Shown here in pieces: positions 43,412 through 52,638 of a DNA stretch of 64,000 nt. The notes beneath the pieces were generated by a model, which saw nothing but the letters and a program-made list of their open reading frames with translations, ran no database searches and was not told where the DNA came from. Made by a program: the position numbers and the translations under genes. Position 1 is the stretch's first letter. Every line of letters starts with the position of its first letter. The DNA is from Candidatus Atribacteria bacterium UBA6251 (GTDB lineage: Bacteria; Atribacterota; Phoenicimicrobiia; Phoenicimicrobiales; Phoenicimicrobiaceae), in contig DJVR01000007.1 of NCBI GenBank assembly GCA_002441285.1, forward strand, positions 63,900 to 127,899. Reading direction: 5' to 3'.

Positions 43412-44857
43412 ATGAGTAGTAGAAGGGAATCTTCTAGTTATAAGGAAAAACTTCTTCTATTAATGATATTTTTCTTATTCTTTACCTTTTATTCCATTTC
43501 TTTTGGAGATAATGAATTTTTTACTTATCAAGTTAAAAAAGGTGATACCTTATGGGATATTGCCCATCTCTATAATGTTTCTATGCAAGAAATTTTTCGA
43601 TTAAATAATCTGGAAGAAAGAAGTATTTTATCTATAGGACAAATAATTAAAATACCAAATTATACTTTACCACCCCCTTCCACTAATCAGGACTATCTTA
43701 TACATACGGTAAAAAGGGGTGAAACTCTTTGGAACATTGCTCAACAGTATCATCAAAAGGTAGATACCTTAGTCCTCTTAAACAATTTAACCAATTCCGA
43801 TTCAATTTCAATAGGGCAACAATTAAAAATACCTCCTTCCTCATCTTTAATGGCTAGAGAAGAACAGAAGAAAGATAAGAATATTTCAGAAGTTAAGACT
43901 ACCCAATCAGAAGAAAATTTTTCTCCCATTGTTTATATTGTAAAACCTGGAGATAGTTTATGGAGCATCAGTCAAAAATATGGAGTGTCCACTAAACTAA
44001 TAGCTGAAATAAATAATATCAAACAACAAAATATTTTAAGAGTAGGTCAGAGTTTAGAAATTCCTGCCATTGGAGGAGGAATAGAATTTAGCGAAAAAAA
44101 TCAAGAACCTACAATTATTGACTATACCGTTGTAAAAGGGGACACCTTATGGAGTATTTCCAAAAAATTTGATGTCAAGATGAATTTAATAATTTCGACC
44201 AATAACTTGACCGAGATATCTCGTTTATCTATAGGTCAGGTTTTGAAAATACCGATTAGCAATCTAGACATTTCCCAGGCTGAAGGTTATGACCTGAAAT
44301 CAAAAACAGAAGATGTAATTTATTATGTGAAAAAAGGTGATAGTCTTTGGAGTATTGCCCGAGACTATAATGTAAAATTAGATGCTATTATTTCTGCTAA
44401 CCATCTTTTAGATGCTTCAAAAATTTCAGTGGGTCAGAGGTTGTTAATTCCTCAAACCTCAGAAGCTCGTAATAAAATAATTAATTTTATTTGGCCTGTT
44501 CAGGGAAGAATTACTTCGAATTATGGAATAAGGACATTTAATGGAAGGCAAGAATTTCATTCGGGAATTGATATTGGAGCTCCATCAGGTACTAACATTT
44601 TAGCTGCAGAAAGTGGAACAGTGGCTTTTTCTGGATATATGCGCGGTTATGGGAATGTGATAATTCTGAGTCATGAAAATGGTTATTCTACAGTATATGC
44701 TCATAACTCGGTTAATTTAGTAAAAAAAGGTCAATATGTTACAAAGGGTAGCATTATTGCCAAAGTAGGTATGACTGGCAATGCTACTGGCCCCCATCTC
44801 CATTTTGAAATTCGATCCAGTGGTAAACCTATTAATCCTTTATCTTATTTAAGATAG
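43412..44857 (+). CDS. M23 metallopeptidase with five LysM domains
   Basis: A signal anchor (about 12-33) is followed by five LysM units, each beginning like 'YQVKKGDTLWDIAHLYNVS' and ending 'IGQ..KIP' (about residues 38-82, 94-138, 173-217, 233-277, 302-346). The LytM/M23 domain follows: 'FHSGIDIGAPSGT' (HxxxD), 'TVYAHN' and 'HLHFEIR' (HxH) supply the zinc ligands, so it may be a working endopeptidase on peptidoglycan cross-links in the periplasm, or a NlpD-type amidase activator if it retains no activity. Its complete ligand set favours the former. The start is ATG 43412 with AAGGAG upstream. Confidence 0.93.
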   Translation: MSSRRESSSYKEKLLLLMIFFLFFTFYSISFGDNEFFTYQVKKGDTLWDIAHLYNVSMQEIFRLNNLEERSILSIGQIIKIPNYTLPPPSTNQDYLIHTVKRGETLWNIAQQYHQKVDTLVLLNNLTNSDSISIGQQLKIPPSSSLMAREEQKKDKNISEVKTTQSEENFSPIVYIVKPGDSLWSISQKYGVSTKLIAEINNIKQQNILRVGQSLEIPAIGGGIEFSEKNQEPTIIDYTVVKGDTLWSISKKFDVKMNLIISTNNLTEISRLSIGQVLKIPISNLDISQAEGYDLKSKTEDVIYYVKKGDSLWSIARDYNVKLDAIISANHLLDASKISVGQRLLIPQTSEARNKIINFIWPVQGRITSNYGIRTFNGRQEFHSGIDIGAPSGTNILAAESGTVAFSGYMRGYGNVIILSHENGYSTVYAHNSVNLVKKGQYVTKGSIIAKVGMTGNATGPHLHFEIRSSGKPINPLSYLR

Positions 44858-45029
44858 GGAAACTTACTACCTGAGTAAATTTCTTGACTATTTCTAGTTT
44901 TAGATTAGAATTATATTAACATAAATAATTTAAAAATATAATTAAAAGAAGAAAGGAGGTTTTTCTATTAATTAAATTAAAAAAACAAACAAATATATTA
45001 TTGATTAATTTTTGAAAGGAGTTTAAGAA

Positions 45030-46661
45030 ATGAAAAAAAAATTTATATCAGTTTTGTTGTTAAGTATGTTATTTATTTTCAGTTTAGTGATGGGTAGTTC
45101 TGCTAGTGGTACCTTAGTATTTGGAAACAGTGGAGATGCTGCCCGTCTGGATCCTGCTGATGTAACTGATGGTGAATCTATTTCCAGAATGGATAATATT
45201 TTTGAAGGCCTGGTGGAATATAAAGAGGGTTCAACGGAAATTCAACCTTGTTTAGCTACTTCCTGGGAAACCTCTGCAGATGGGAAAGAAATTACTTTTC
45301 ACCTTAGAAAGGGAGTAAAATTCCACGATGGGACAGATTTTAATGCCGATGCGGTAGTCTTTTCCTTTGCTCGTCAATATGACCCCAATCATCCCTACCA
45401 TCAATATGGCGAGTGGTCCTACTGGGGATATATGTTTAGTGATATTGAGAAAGTAGAAAAGATTGATGATTATACTGTAAAAATTGTCTTGAGCAATGTG
45501 AATGCTTCCATAATGACAAGTTTAGCGATGTTTACGGTGAATATAGTAAGTCCGGCTAATGCAGAAAAATACAAAGAAGACGCTTTTAAATATCCCTGTG
45601 GAACTGGTCCTTTTAAGTTTGTAGAGTGGGTTAAGGATGATCATATTACTTTAGAGGCTAATGAAAATTACTGGAGAGGAAGACCAAAATTAGATAAACT
45701 GATCTTTAAAGTTATTCCAGATCCTTCAGCTCGTTTATTAGCTTTGGAAGTAGGAGAGATCCATGGTATGGAATATCCTAATCCTGCAGACTTTGAGCGT
45801 ATTAAAGCAAATCCTGACCTTGTTCTAATGTCTGAGCCAGGAATGAATATAGGTTATATGGCAATGAATACCGGTTATGGTTATAAAGATGTAAATAAAA
45901 ACGGAATAAAAGATCCGGATGAACCATTGGAAAAAACACCTGGATACCTTGAACCTTTAACTAAAAAAGAAGTTCGACAGGCTATTAATATGGCCATTGA
46001 TAAAGAAGCCATTGTTAGAGACATCTATAGAGGAACTGCTTCAGTAGCTAAAAATGGTATGCCTCCTTTTATGTTAGGTTACAATGATGAAATTGAAGAT
46101 TATCCCTATGATCCAGCAAGAGCTAAAGAATTATTAGCCAAAGCAGGTTATCCGGATGGATTTGAAGTAACCTTACATGTTATGCCAGTATCCAGGCCCT
46201 ATATGTTTGATCCACCCAAAATTGGAGAAGCCATTCAAAGTTATCTAGGAGCAGTAGGGATTAAAGTAAAATTTTATCAGGTAGATTGGGGTACTTACCT
46301 ACAAGAAACCGAAGCTGGTCTTCATCAGATGTGCCTCTTAGGTTGGACTGGAGATAATGGAGATCCGGATAATTTTATGAATGTATTATATGGTCTCAAT
46401 ACTTGCTCTATCGGAACTGCTGGTAACTATGCCTTTTATACTAACGAAGAAAATCAAGAGCTTTTAACTAAAGCCTTGAGAACTTATGATGTAAATCAAC
46501 GAGCAGAATACTACAAGAAAGCACAAGAGTTAATCCATGAAGATGCCGGATGGGTGTTTTTAGCCCATGCTAATCAGAGTGCAGTGTTTAGATCGAATGT
46601 AAAGGGTTTTGTTTTACATCCGACTTCTCGTATGTTCTTTTACCCAACTTGGTTAGAATAA
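45030..46661 (+). CDS. Peptide/oligopeptide ABC transporter substrate-binding protein (SBP family 5)
   Basis: A signal peptide ('MKKKFISVLLLSMLFIF', cleavage near 'SSASG') lacks a lipobox Cys, so the protein may be free in the periplasm. SBP_bac_5 features follow: 'NIFEGLVEYKEG', 'KGVKFHDGTDFNADAVVFSF' and 'KEVRQAINMAIDKEAIVRDI'. The length of 543 is normal. It binds peptides or similar solutes and feeds the two permeases and two ATPases downstream. A strong GAAAGGAG site and a tandem hairpin region after the stop suggest that it is expressed more than the other four genes. Confidence 0.93.
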   Translation: MKKKFISVLLLSMLFIFSLVMGSSASGTLVFGNSGDAARLDPADVTDGESISRMDNIFEGLVEYKEGSTEIQPCLATSWETSADGKEITFHLRKGVKFHDGTDFNADAVVFSFARQYDPNHPYHQYGEWSYWGYMFSDIEKVEKIDDYTVKIVLSNVNASIMTSLAMFTVNIVSPANAEKYKEDAFKYPCGTGPFKFVEWVKDDHITLEANENYWRGRPKLDKLIFKVIPDPSARLLALEVGEIHGMEYPNPADFERIKANPDLVLMSEPGMNIGYMAMNTGYGYKDVNKNGIKDPDEPLEKTPGYLEPLTKKEVRQAINMAIDKEAIVRDIYRGTASVAKNGMPPFMLGYNDEIEDYPYDPARAKELLAKAGYPDGFEVTLHVMPVSRPYMFDPPKIGEAIQSYLGAVGIKVKFYQVDWGTYLQETEAGLHQMCLLGWTGDNGDPDNFMNVLYGLNTCSIGTAGNYAFYTNEENQELLTKALRTYDVNQRAEYYKKAQELIHEDAGWVFLAHANQSAVFRSNVKGFVLHPTSRMFFYPTWLE

Positions 46662-46693
46662 TAAAATTATAAAAATTAGAATATTTGTGTATT

Positions 46694-46786
46694 TTGGGGG
46701 AAGGCAAGATCAAATCCTTCCCCCCAATAAAAAAAATTTTCTAAATAGATAGAAATATAAAAAATGTGCTGAAAAGTACATTTTTT
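46694..46786 (+). terminator. Tandem hairpins between the binding protein and permease genes
   Basis: Hairpin 1 has arms TTGGGGGAAGG (46694-46704) and CCTTCCCCCCAA (46716-46727) with one bulged C. Hairpin 2 has arms AAAAAATGT (46759-46767) and ACATTTTTT (46778-46786), followed by a T-rich run. Together they likely act as a partial terminator or mRNA stabiliser, giving more binding protein than membrane components, a common pattern in ABC importers. Confidence 0.65.
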
Positions 46787-46862
46787 ATATTTCTTTTTAC
46801 CTTATAAATTTAAATCTAGTTCTTTTATAAACAAATTTAGTTAAACAAATCAGGTAAAATTA

Positions 46863-47867
46863 ATGAAATGGTATATTATTAAAAGATTATTGATGTTAAT
46901 TCCAGTATTATTGGGAGTCTCTATTCTATCTTTTTCCTTAATCCACTTAGCTCCTGGTGATCCAGCTATAACTATAGCTGGAGAACATGCTTCAATTCAG
47001 ACTATTAATGCAATTAGGGAAAAATATGGGTTAGATAAACCAATCACTACCCAATATTGGATCTGGCTAAAGCAGGTTTTAAAAGGTGATTTAGGCCGAT
47101 CGATAGTATCTAATGAATCGGTAACTAAAGAAATAGCCGATAGATTTCCTAATACCTTTGAACTTACTATGTTTTCTATGTTTTTTGCTATTATAATCGG
47201 TTGTATTGCTGGAATAATTTCAGCTTCCCGACAATATTCTATTCTGGATTACAGCTTTATGGGGCTAGCTCTTTTTGGTGTTTCCATGCCAGTTTTCTGG
47301 TTAGGAATTATGTTAATGATGATTTTTGGAGTGTTTTTGAAGTGGTTGCCTATAAGTGGAAGAATAAGTATGATGATTTCCTTCCAGCAAATTACCGGTT
47401 TTTATTTATTAGATAGTTTGTTAACCGGTAATTTCGAGGCTTTTATAAGCTCGCTTCGTCATTTAATACTTCCTTCTATTGCATTAGCTACTATTCCAAT
47501 GGCTACTATTGCCCGGATAACCAGGTCCAGTATGCTGGAAGTTTTAAGACAGGATTTTATCAGAACGGAAAGAGCAAAAGGTTTATCTGAAAGAATGGTG
47601 ATTTATAAGCATGCAGTAAGAAATGCGATGATTCCGGTGGTTACTGTAATTGGCTTAAACTTTGGTCTTCTGCTATCAGGAGCTATACTAACAGAGACGG
47701 TTTTTTCCTGGCCTGGGATAGGAAGGTACATAGTAAATGCAGTAAATATGCGAGATTATCCTGCAGTTCAGGGTTGTATCTTATTTTTTGCCTTTATGTT
47801 TGTAATCGTAAATCTAATTACCGATATAGTCTATGTTTATATTGACCCAAGGATTCATTATGGATAG
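46863..47867 (+). CDS. dppB: Peptide ABC transporter permease (DppB/OppB type)
   Basis: The 334-residue protein has six membrane helices; 'MKWYIIKRLLMLIPVLLGVS' is the usual start. The inner-membrane coupling motif 'RTERAKGLSERMVIYKHAVR' (EAA loop) is intact, and 'ETVFSWPGIGRYIV' is the family signature. It forms the transmembrane channel with the next gene. The stop overlaps the next start by 8 bases (ATGGATAG), indicating translational coupling. Confidence 0.94.
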   Translation: MKWYIIKRLLMLIPVLLGVSILSFSLIHLAPGDPAITIAGEHASIQTINAIREKYGLDKPITTQYWIWLKQVLKGDLGRSIVSNESVTKEIADRFPNTFELTMFSMFFAIIIGCIAGIISASRQYSILDYSFMGLALFGVSMPVFWLGIMLMMIFGVFLKWLPISGRISMMISFQQITGFYLLDSLLTGNFEAFISSLRHLILPSIALATIPMATIARITRSSMLEVLRQDFIRTERAKGLSERMVIYKHAVRNAMIPVVTVIGLNFGLLLSGAILTETVFSWPGIGRYIVNAVNMRDYPAVQGCILFFAFMFVIVNLITDIVYVYIDPRIHYG

Positions 47868-48753
47868 AAAAAATAATCAGTTAAAAGAAACAAGAACTCA
47901 AGAGCTAATTAGAAGGTTAAGATATAATAAATCAGCCACTTTTGGTTTAATAATTGTGCTCATACTTATCTTATGCGCTATTTTTGCCAATTATCTTGCT
48001 CCTAATAATCCCAGCCCTTCTCCTCCGGAACTTTTTAATGCTCTCAAACCTGGATTCTGGAGCCAAAAAGGGATAGAAGGTATGCCTTTAGGAACAGATG
48101 CATTAGGTAGATGTGTTTTAAGTCGATTACTCTTTGGAGCCAGGGTAAGTTTGAGTGCTGGTTTTGTGGCAGTAGGTATAGCTATGATTTTAGGTATTAC
48201 TTTTGGTACGGTAGCTGGTTATTATGGAGGGTGGATTGATGCAGTAATTATGCGCATAGTGGATATTATGTTTGCTTTTCCCGCCTTACTGCTGGCTATA
48301 GTTATTGTTACTGTTTTAGGTCAAGGATTAAGCAAAGCAATGATTGCAATAGGAATAGTGTATACTCCTCAGATGGCCAGGATTATTCGAAGTTCAGTAC
48401 TTTATATCAAAGAAATGGAATATATTGAGGTGCAAAAGGCTATTGGTTCGAGTGATAGGAGGATAATTTTCCATCATATACTACCCAATAGTATTGCTCC
48501 AGTTATTGTCTATGGTACTTTAATGTTGGCTTCAGCAATTTTAGATTGTGCTGCACTCGGATTTTTAGGATTAGGTGCTCAACCGCCTACCCCGGAATGG
48601 GGAGCAATGCTTTCTAAAAGCTATTCTTATATTGTGAGTGGTGCCTGGTGGGCAGCCACTTTTCCCGGCTTGGCTATTCTATTTTCAGTTTTGGGTCTTA
48701 ATCTATTAGGTGATGGCTTAAGAGATATATTAGACCCCAGGCTTAAAATTTAG
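47860..48753 (+). CDS. dppC: Peptide ABC transporter permease (DppC/OppC type)
   Basis: I use ATG 47860, which overlaps the dppB stop; the frame extends to 47833. The 297-residue product has an OppC_N segment ('LRYNKSATFGLIIVLILIL'), the periplasmic phrase 'MPLGTDALGRCVLSRLLFGA' and the EAA-type coupling loop 'EVQKAIGSSDRRIIFHHIL'. It forms the second half of the channel. The dppD gene follows after 39 bases. Confidence 0.93.
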   Translation: MDRKNNQLKETRTQELIRRLRYNKSATFGLIIVLILILCAIFANYLAPNNPSPSPPELFNALKPGFWSQKGIEGMPLGTDALGRCVLSRLLFGARVSLSAGFVAVGIAMILGITFGTVAGYYGGWIDAVIMRIVDIMFAFPALLLAIVIVTVLGQGLSKAMIAIGIVYTPQMARIIRSSVLYIKEMEYIEVQKAIGSSDRRIIFHHILPNSIAPVIVYGTLMLASAILDCAALGFLGLGAQPPTPEWGAMLSKSYSYIVSGAWWAATFPGLAILFSVLGLNLLGDGLRDILDPRLKI

Positions 48754-48792
48754 TTATAATTGTAAAAGTATTGGTTATTAATTAGGAAGAAA

Positions 48793-49770
48793 ATGATGAA
48801 AACATTATTGGAAATAAAAAATTTAAAAACGCATTTTTTTACTCATGAAGGGGTAGTAAAGGCCGTAGATGGAGTTAGTTTAAAAGTAGATCGGGGTAAA
48901 ACTCTGGGTATTGTTGGAGAATCAGGGAGCGGTAAAAGTGTTACTGCTTTATCAATATTGCGCTTGATCCCTCAACCTCCTGGGAAGATAATAGGAGGTG
49001 AAATTTATTTTGAAGGACAAGATCTTTTAAAGCTGGATAATAAAGAAATCAGAAAGATAAGAGGTAAGAAAATATCTATGATTTTTCAGGAACCAATGAC
49101 CTCTCTTGATCCAGTGTTTACCATTGGGCACGAAATCATAGAGACTATCCAGCTACATCAGGGCTTGAATAAGAAAGAAGCAAGGGAGAAGGCTTTAGAA
49201 ATATTGAAGATTGTAGGTATTCCCGATGTGGAGAAGCGAATTGATAGTTATCCACATGAATTATCAGGAGGGATGAGACAAAGGGTAATGATTGCAATGG
49301 CTTTATCCTGTCATCCTACCTTACTTATTGCTGATGAACCGACTACTGCACTTGATGTTACAATTCAAGCACAGATTATTAAATTGATTAATGATTTGAA
49401 AAAAAGATTTCATACTTCGGTTATTTTAATTACTCATGATTTAGGAGTAATAGCGGAGATGTGTGATTATGTAGCAGTAATGTATGCTGGTCAGGTAGTA
49501 GAATATGCTGAAGTATTTACTCTTTTTGAAAAATCATTACATCCTTATACTCAGGGTTTAAGTAAATCTATTCCTCGTTTAAATAAAGAGGTAGAAAAAT
49601 TGCAGGTTATTCCGGGTATGGTTCCCAATCTTCTTAATTTACCCCCAGGATGTCCCTTCCATCCCCGATGTAGTTATAATTTTGAAAAATGTCGCAGCGA
49701 AAATCCTGAACTAATTGAGATCGAAGATTCTCATTTAGTAAAATGTCATTTATTTACTGAAAAGAGATAA
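48793..49770 (+). CDS. dppD: Peptide ABC transporter ATP-binding protein (DppD/OppD type)
   Basis: Walker A '[12 protein letters not shown]', Q-loop '[12 protein letters not shown]', signature '[15 protein letters not shown]', Walker B '[13 protein letters not shown]' and H-loop 'LITHDLGV' are intact. The oligopeptide-specific C-terminal zinc/iron-sulfur-type Cys pattern ('[15 protein letters not shown]') is present. Two ATGs are adjacent (48793, 48796); AGGAAG fits the second slightly better. It hydrolyses ATP together with the next protein. Confidence 0.95.
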   Translation: MMKTLLEIKNLKTHFFTHEGVVKAVDGVSLKVDRGKTLGIVGESGSGKSVTALSILRLIPQPPGKIIGGEIYFEGQDLLKLDNKEIRKIRGKKISMIFQEPMTSLDPVFTIGHEIIETIQLHQGLNKKEAREKALEILKIVGIPDVEKRIDSYPHELSGGMRQRVMIAMALSCHPTLLIADEPTTALDVTIQAQIIKLINDLKKRFHTSVILITHDLGVIAEMCDYVAVMYAGQVVEYAEVFTLFEKSLHPYTQGLSKSIPRLNKEVEKLQVIPGMVPNLLNLPPGCPFHPRCSYNFEKCRSENPELIEIEDSHLVKCHLFTEKR

Positions 49771-49775
49771 AGTTT

Positions 49776-50738
49776 ATGGAAAAATTAGTAGAAGTAAAAA
49801 ACTTAAAAAAATGGTTTTTAATAGGCAAATCTCCTTTAGGAAAGAAGGAATTAGTAAAGGCAGTAGACGGAGTAAGTTTTTACATTGAGAAGAAAGAGAT
49901 TTTAGGATTAGTAGGAGAGTCTGGATGTGGAAAGACTACCTGTGGGAAAGCAATTTTACGAATTATAAATCCCACTGCTGGCGAAATATTTTTTAATGGA
50001 CAAGATATTTCTCATCTTTCTAGAAAAGAGATGTTAAAATTCAGAAAGAGAATGATGATTATTTATCAAGATCCTTTTGGCTCTCTTGATCCCAGAATGA
50101 GTATAGGTACTACTATTGCTGAACCAATGGAAGTACATAAAATAGGCTCTAAAAAGGAGCAAGAGGAAAGAGTGATTCAGATTATGGAAAAAGTTGGACT
50201 TTTCCCGGATCAGATAAATCGCTTTCCTCATGAATTTAGTGGGGGGCAACGTCAGAGAATAGGAATTGCTCGTGCTTTAGCTACTAATCCGGAATTTATA
50301 GTAGCAGATGAATGTGTATCCGCCTTAGATGTTTCCATTCAGGCACAAATTATTAATTTGCTACAAAATTTACAGAAAGAATTTGGTCTTACTCTTTTAT
50401 TTGTAGCGCATGATTTAAGTGTGATAAAACATATTTGTGATAGAATTGCGGTAATGTATTTAGGTAAGATTGTGGAAACTGCTCCTAAAAATGATTTATT
50501 TAATCATCCAAAACATCCTTATACTCAAGCTTTACTTTCCGCTATACCTATCCCCGATCCAAAAATGCGGGGAAAAAGAGAAATATTGATGGGAGATGTT
50601 CCCAGCCCCATTAACCCTCCTTCTGGCTGTAGATTTCATACTCGATGCCCTCTGGTTAAACAGATCTGTAAAGAGGAAGAACCTTCTTTAAAATCTTCTA
50701 ATAATATTCATTATGTTGCCTGTCACTTAGTAAATTAA
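49776..50738 (+). CDS. dppF: Peptide ABC transporter ATP-binding protein (DppF/OppF type)
   Basis: The 320-residue ATPase starts 5 bases after dppD. Motifs: Walker A '[14 protein letters not shown]', Q-loop '[17 protein letters not shown]', signature '[15 protein letters not shown]' and Walker B '[13 protein letters not shown]'. The Pro of the usual DEPVSALD is Cys here. The C-terminal oligo_HPY region '[15 protein letters not shown]' is intact. It forms the heterodimeric motor with DppD. No clear terminator follows within 100 bases; a small hairpin at 50764 lacks a T-run. Confidence 0.94.
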   Translation: MEKLVEVKNLKKWFLIGKSPLGKKELVKAVDGVSFYIEKKEILGLVGESGCGKTTCGKAILRIINPTAGEIFFNGQDISHLSRKEMLKFRKRMMIIYQDPFGSLDPRMSIGTTIAEPMEVHKIGSKKEQEERVIQIMEKVGLFPDQINRFPHEFSGGQRQRIGIARALATNPEFIVADECVSALDVSIQAQIINLLQNLQKEFGLTLLFVAHDLSVIKHICDRIAVMYLGKIVETAPKNDLFNHPKHPYTQALLSAIPIPDPKMRGKREILMGDVPSPINPPSGCRFHTRCPLVKQICKEEEPSLKSSNNIHYVACHLVN

Positions 50739-51004
50739 AAAGATAGGCAAAAATAGCTTGCTTTTGATTTTCTAAAAATCAAGAAAAATGATTAGTTTGA
50801 ATTTTACCTTAAATGATGATAAAATAATACTTAATAAATATTCTACCTAATTAATTTAATTAATAACTCCCCTATTATTACAATTTTATTACTTCGGACT
50901 TTACAGAATTAAAAGACATAATTTTAAAATAGAAAATTTTTTTGGACAATTTATTTATTTTAGGGAATAAGGAGCGAGATGGATTAGGTAATAATCCGTA
51001 AAAG

Positions 51005-51520
51005 ATGTTTAAAATTGGAGAAAAGGTTTCTCATCCGATCTTCGGAGTGGGAGATGTCAAAAAGATAGAAGATAAATTTTTTATGGGGAAGAAACAGAAG
51101 TATTATATACTGAAATTAGCAAACAATGGAATGACCCTGATGATACCGGTACAAAAAGCAAAGGAAATAGGTTTAAGGCATATTATTCCTCCCGAAAAGA
51201 TAGTGGAAGTTTTAAATGTTTTAGCTAACAAGATAGATGATAATATTGAGGGAAATTATAAAAACAGAATTAGAACTCAATCGGAAATGTTAAGCAGTGG
51301 AGATATTTTGAAAGTTGCTCAAGTGGTGAAAAATTATATCTATTTGAATCAGTTAGATAAATTATCCGCCACAGAAAAAAATTTATATGAAAGAGCTAAA
51401 AAGATGTTAGAAAATGAGATTATGGCAGCCAGTAATTTAGAAAATAACAAAGTTAGATTTATGCTTAAAGAAGCAGTAAATAAAAGCGTAATGGAACGTA
51501 TGCAAAGAAAAATTAATTAA
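51005..51520 (+). CDS. CarD/CdnL-like transcription regulator
   Basis: The N-terminal CarD_CdnL_TRCF domain is clear: 'MFKIGEKVSHPIFGVGDVKK' and 'YYILKLANNGMTLMIPV'. The C-terminal part is helical ('GDILKVAQVVKNYIYLNQLD', 'SATEKNLYERAKKMLENEI'), matching the CarD helical domain. The family binds the RNA polymerase beta subunit and the promoter upstream fork, stabilising open complexes, notably at rRNA promoters. The 171 residues fit. It has its own terminator at 51557. ATG 51005 has a weak ribosome site. Confidence 0.9.
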   Translation: MFKIGEKVSHPIFGVGDVKKIEDKFFMGKKQKYYILKLANNGMTLMIPVQKAKEIGLRHIIPPEKIVEVLNVLANKIDDNIEGNYKNRIRTQSEMLSSGDILKVAQVVKNYIYLNQLDKLSATEKNLYERAKKMLENEIMAASNLENNKVRFMLKEAVNKSVMERMQRKIN

Positions 51521-51556
51521 TTATAAAATTTTTAATATCCATCTAGTTCATATTAC

Positions 51557-51583
51557 AGTCTATGTATAAGCATAGACTTTTTA
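51557..51583 (+). terminator. Rho-independent terminator after the CarD-like gene
   Basis: Arms AGTCTATG (51557-51564) and CATAGACT (51571-51578) are perfect complements with a 6-base loop, followed directly by TTTTTAT. Confidence 0.8.
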
Positions 51584-51762
51584 TATTTATTGTATATTTT
51601 TAGATTAAATTAAATATTTTAATGGCTTTAAAATTTAGCCTTAGATTAAGTAGCAGATAAGAAAATTAATTAATAAAAAAGTTCTTTAATCCACCTTAAC
51701 AGTAATATTCTCAAAATTAAGCAGATTTTTAATTATTTATTAAATAAAAAGGAGAAGGGTTT

Positions 51763-52635
51763 ATGGAAACCAGAATTATCGATGGCAAAAAAATTGCTCA
51801 AGAAATGAGTACCTCTTTAAGAATTCAGATAGAAGATTTTGTGCAGAAGAATAAATTTGTTCCTAAACTGGCTGTAATTATAGTAGGAGAAGATCCGGCT
51901 TCATTGTTCTATGTCAAGATGATTGGAAAAGCTTGTGAAAAAGTCTCGATTGCATTTGAGAAATACAATCTTCCGGAATCCACCAGCGAAAAAGAACTCC
52001 TTGAGCTTATTAATCAATTAAATCGAAATGATAATGTCAGTGGAATTATAGTTCAGGTGCCCCTCCCCAGCCATATAGACCAGAAAAAGATTCAGGAGGC
52101 GGTAAACCCTTCGAAAGATGTAGATTGTTTTAATCCCATAAATATGGGAAGGTTGGCTTTAGGTGAACCAGTATTTCTTCCCTGTACCCCTCTGGCTGTT
52201 TATGAATTAATCAAAAAAGAAGATATCCAGGTACAAGGAAAACATACAGTAGTAGTGGGAAGAAGCAATATTGTAGGTAAACCGATGACTCTTATCTTAT
52301 TACTTAAGGGAAAATACGCTAATGCCACCCTCACCATCTGTCACTCTCGCACTAAAGATCTGGGATATTATACTCGACAGGCAGATATATTAATAGTGGC
52401 AGTAGGAATACCTAAAATAATAAAAAAAGATATGATCAAAGAAGGAGCGATAATTATAGATGTTGGAACCAATGAAGTAGAAGGAAGACTAGTTGGGGAT
52501 GTAGATTATGAGGGGGTTTTAAGTAAGACCTCAATAATTACTCCTGTTCCTGGTGGAGTTGGTCCTATAACTAATGTAATGTTAATGCAAAATACCTTTA
52601 TGGCAGCTAAAAAATTACTTGATGCAAAAAGATGA
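51763..52635 (+). CDS. folD: Bifunctional methylenetetrahydrofolate dehydrogenase/cyclohydrolase
   Basis: At 290 residues this is the standard FolD. Conserved signatures: 'DPASLFYVKMIGKACEKVSI' with the catalytic Lys of the YxxxK motif, 'GIIVQVPLP', 'PCTPLAVYELI', the nucleotide loop 'VVGRSNIVGKP' and the end phrase 'TPVPGGVGPITNVML'. It interconverts 5,10-methylene- and 10-formyl-tetrahydrofolate, supplying one-carbon units. It has GGAGAAGGG upstream of ATG 51763. Its stop is only 3 bases from the convergent mnmG stop. Confidence 0.96.
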   Translation: METRIIDGKKIAQEMSTSLRIQIEDFVQKNKFVPKLAVIIVGEDPASLFYVKMIGKACEKVSIAFEKYNLPESTSEKELLELINQLNRNDNVSGIIVQVPLPSHIDQKKIQEAVNPSKDVDCFNPINMGRLALGEPVFLPCTPLAVYELIKKEDIQVQGKHTVVVGRSNIVGKPMTLILLLKGKYANATLTICHSRTKDLGYYTRQADILIVAVGIPKIIKKDMIKEGAIIIDVGTNEVEGRLVGDVDYEGVLSKTSIITPVPGGVGPITNVMLMQNTFMAAKKLLDAKR

Positions 52636-52638
52636 CTA

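Noticed and set aside
50764..50782. Terminator after dppF
   Set aside because: An 8-bp hairpin with a 3-base loop is present, but it is not followed by a T-run on the plus strand.
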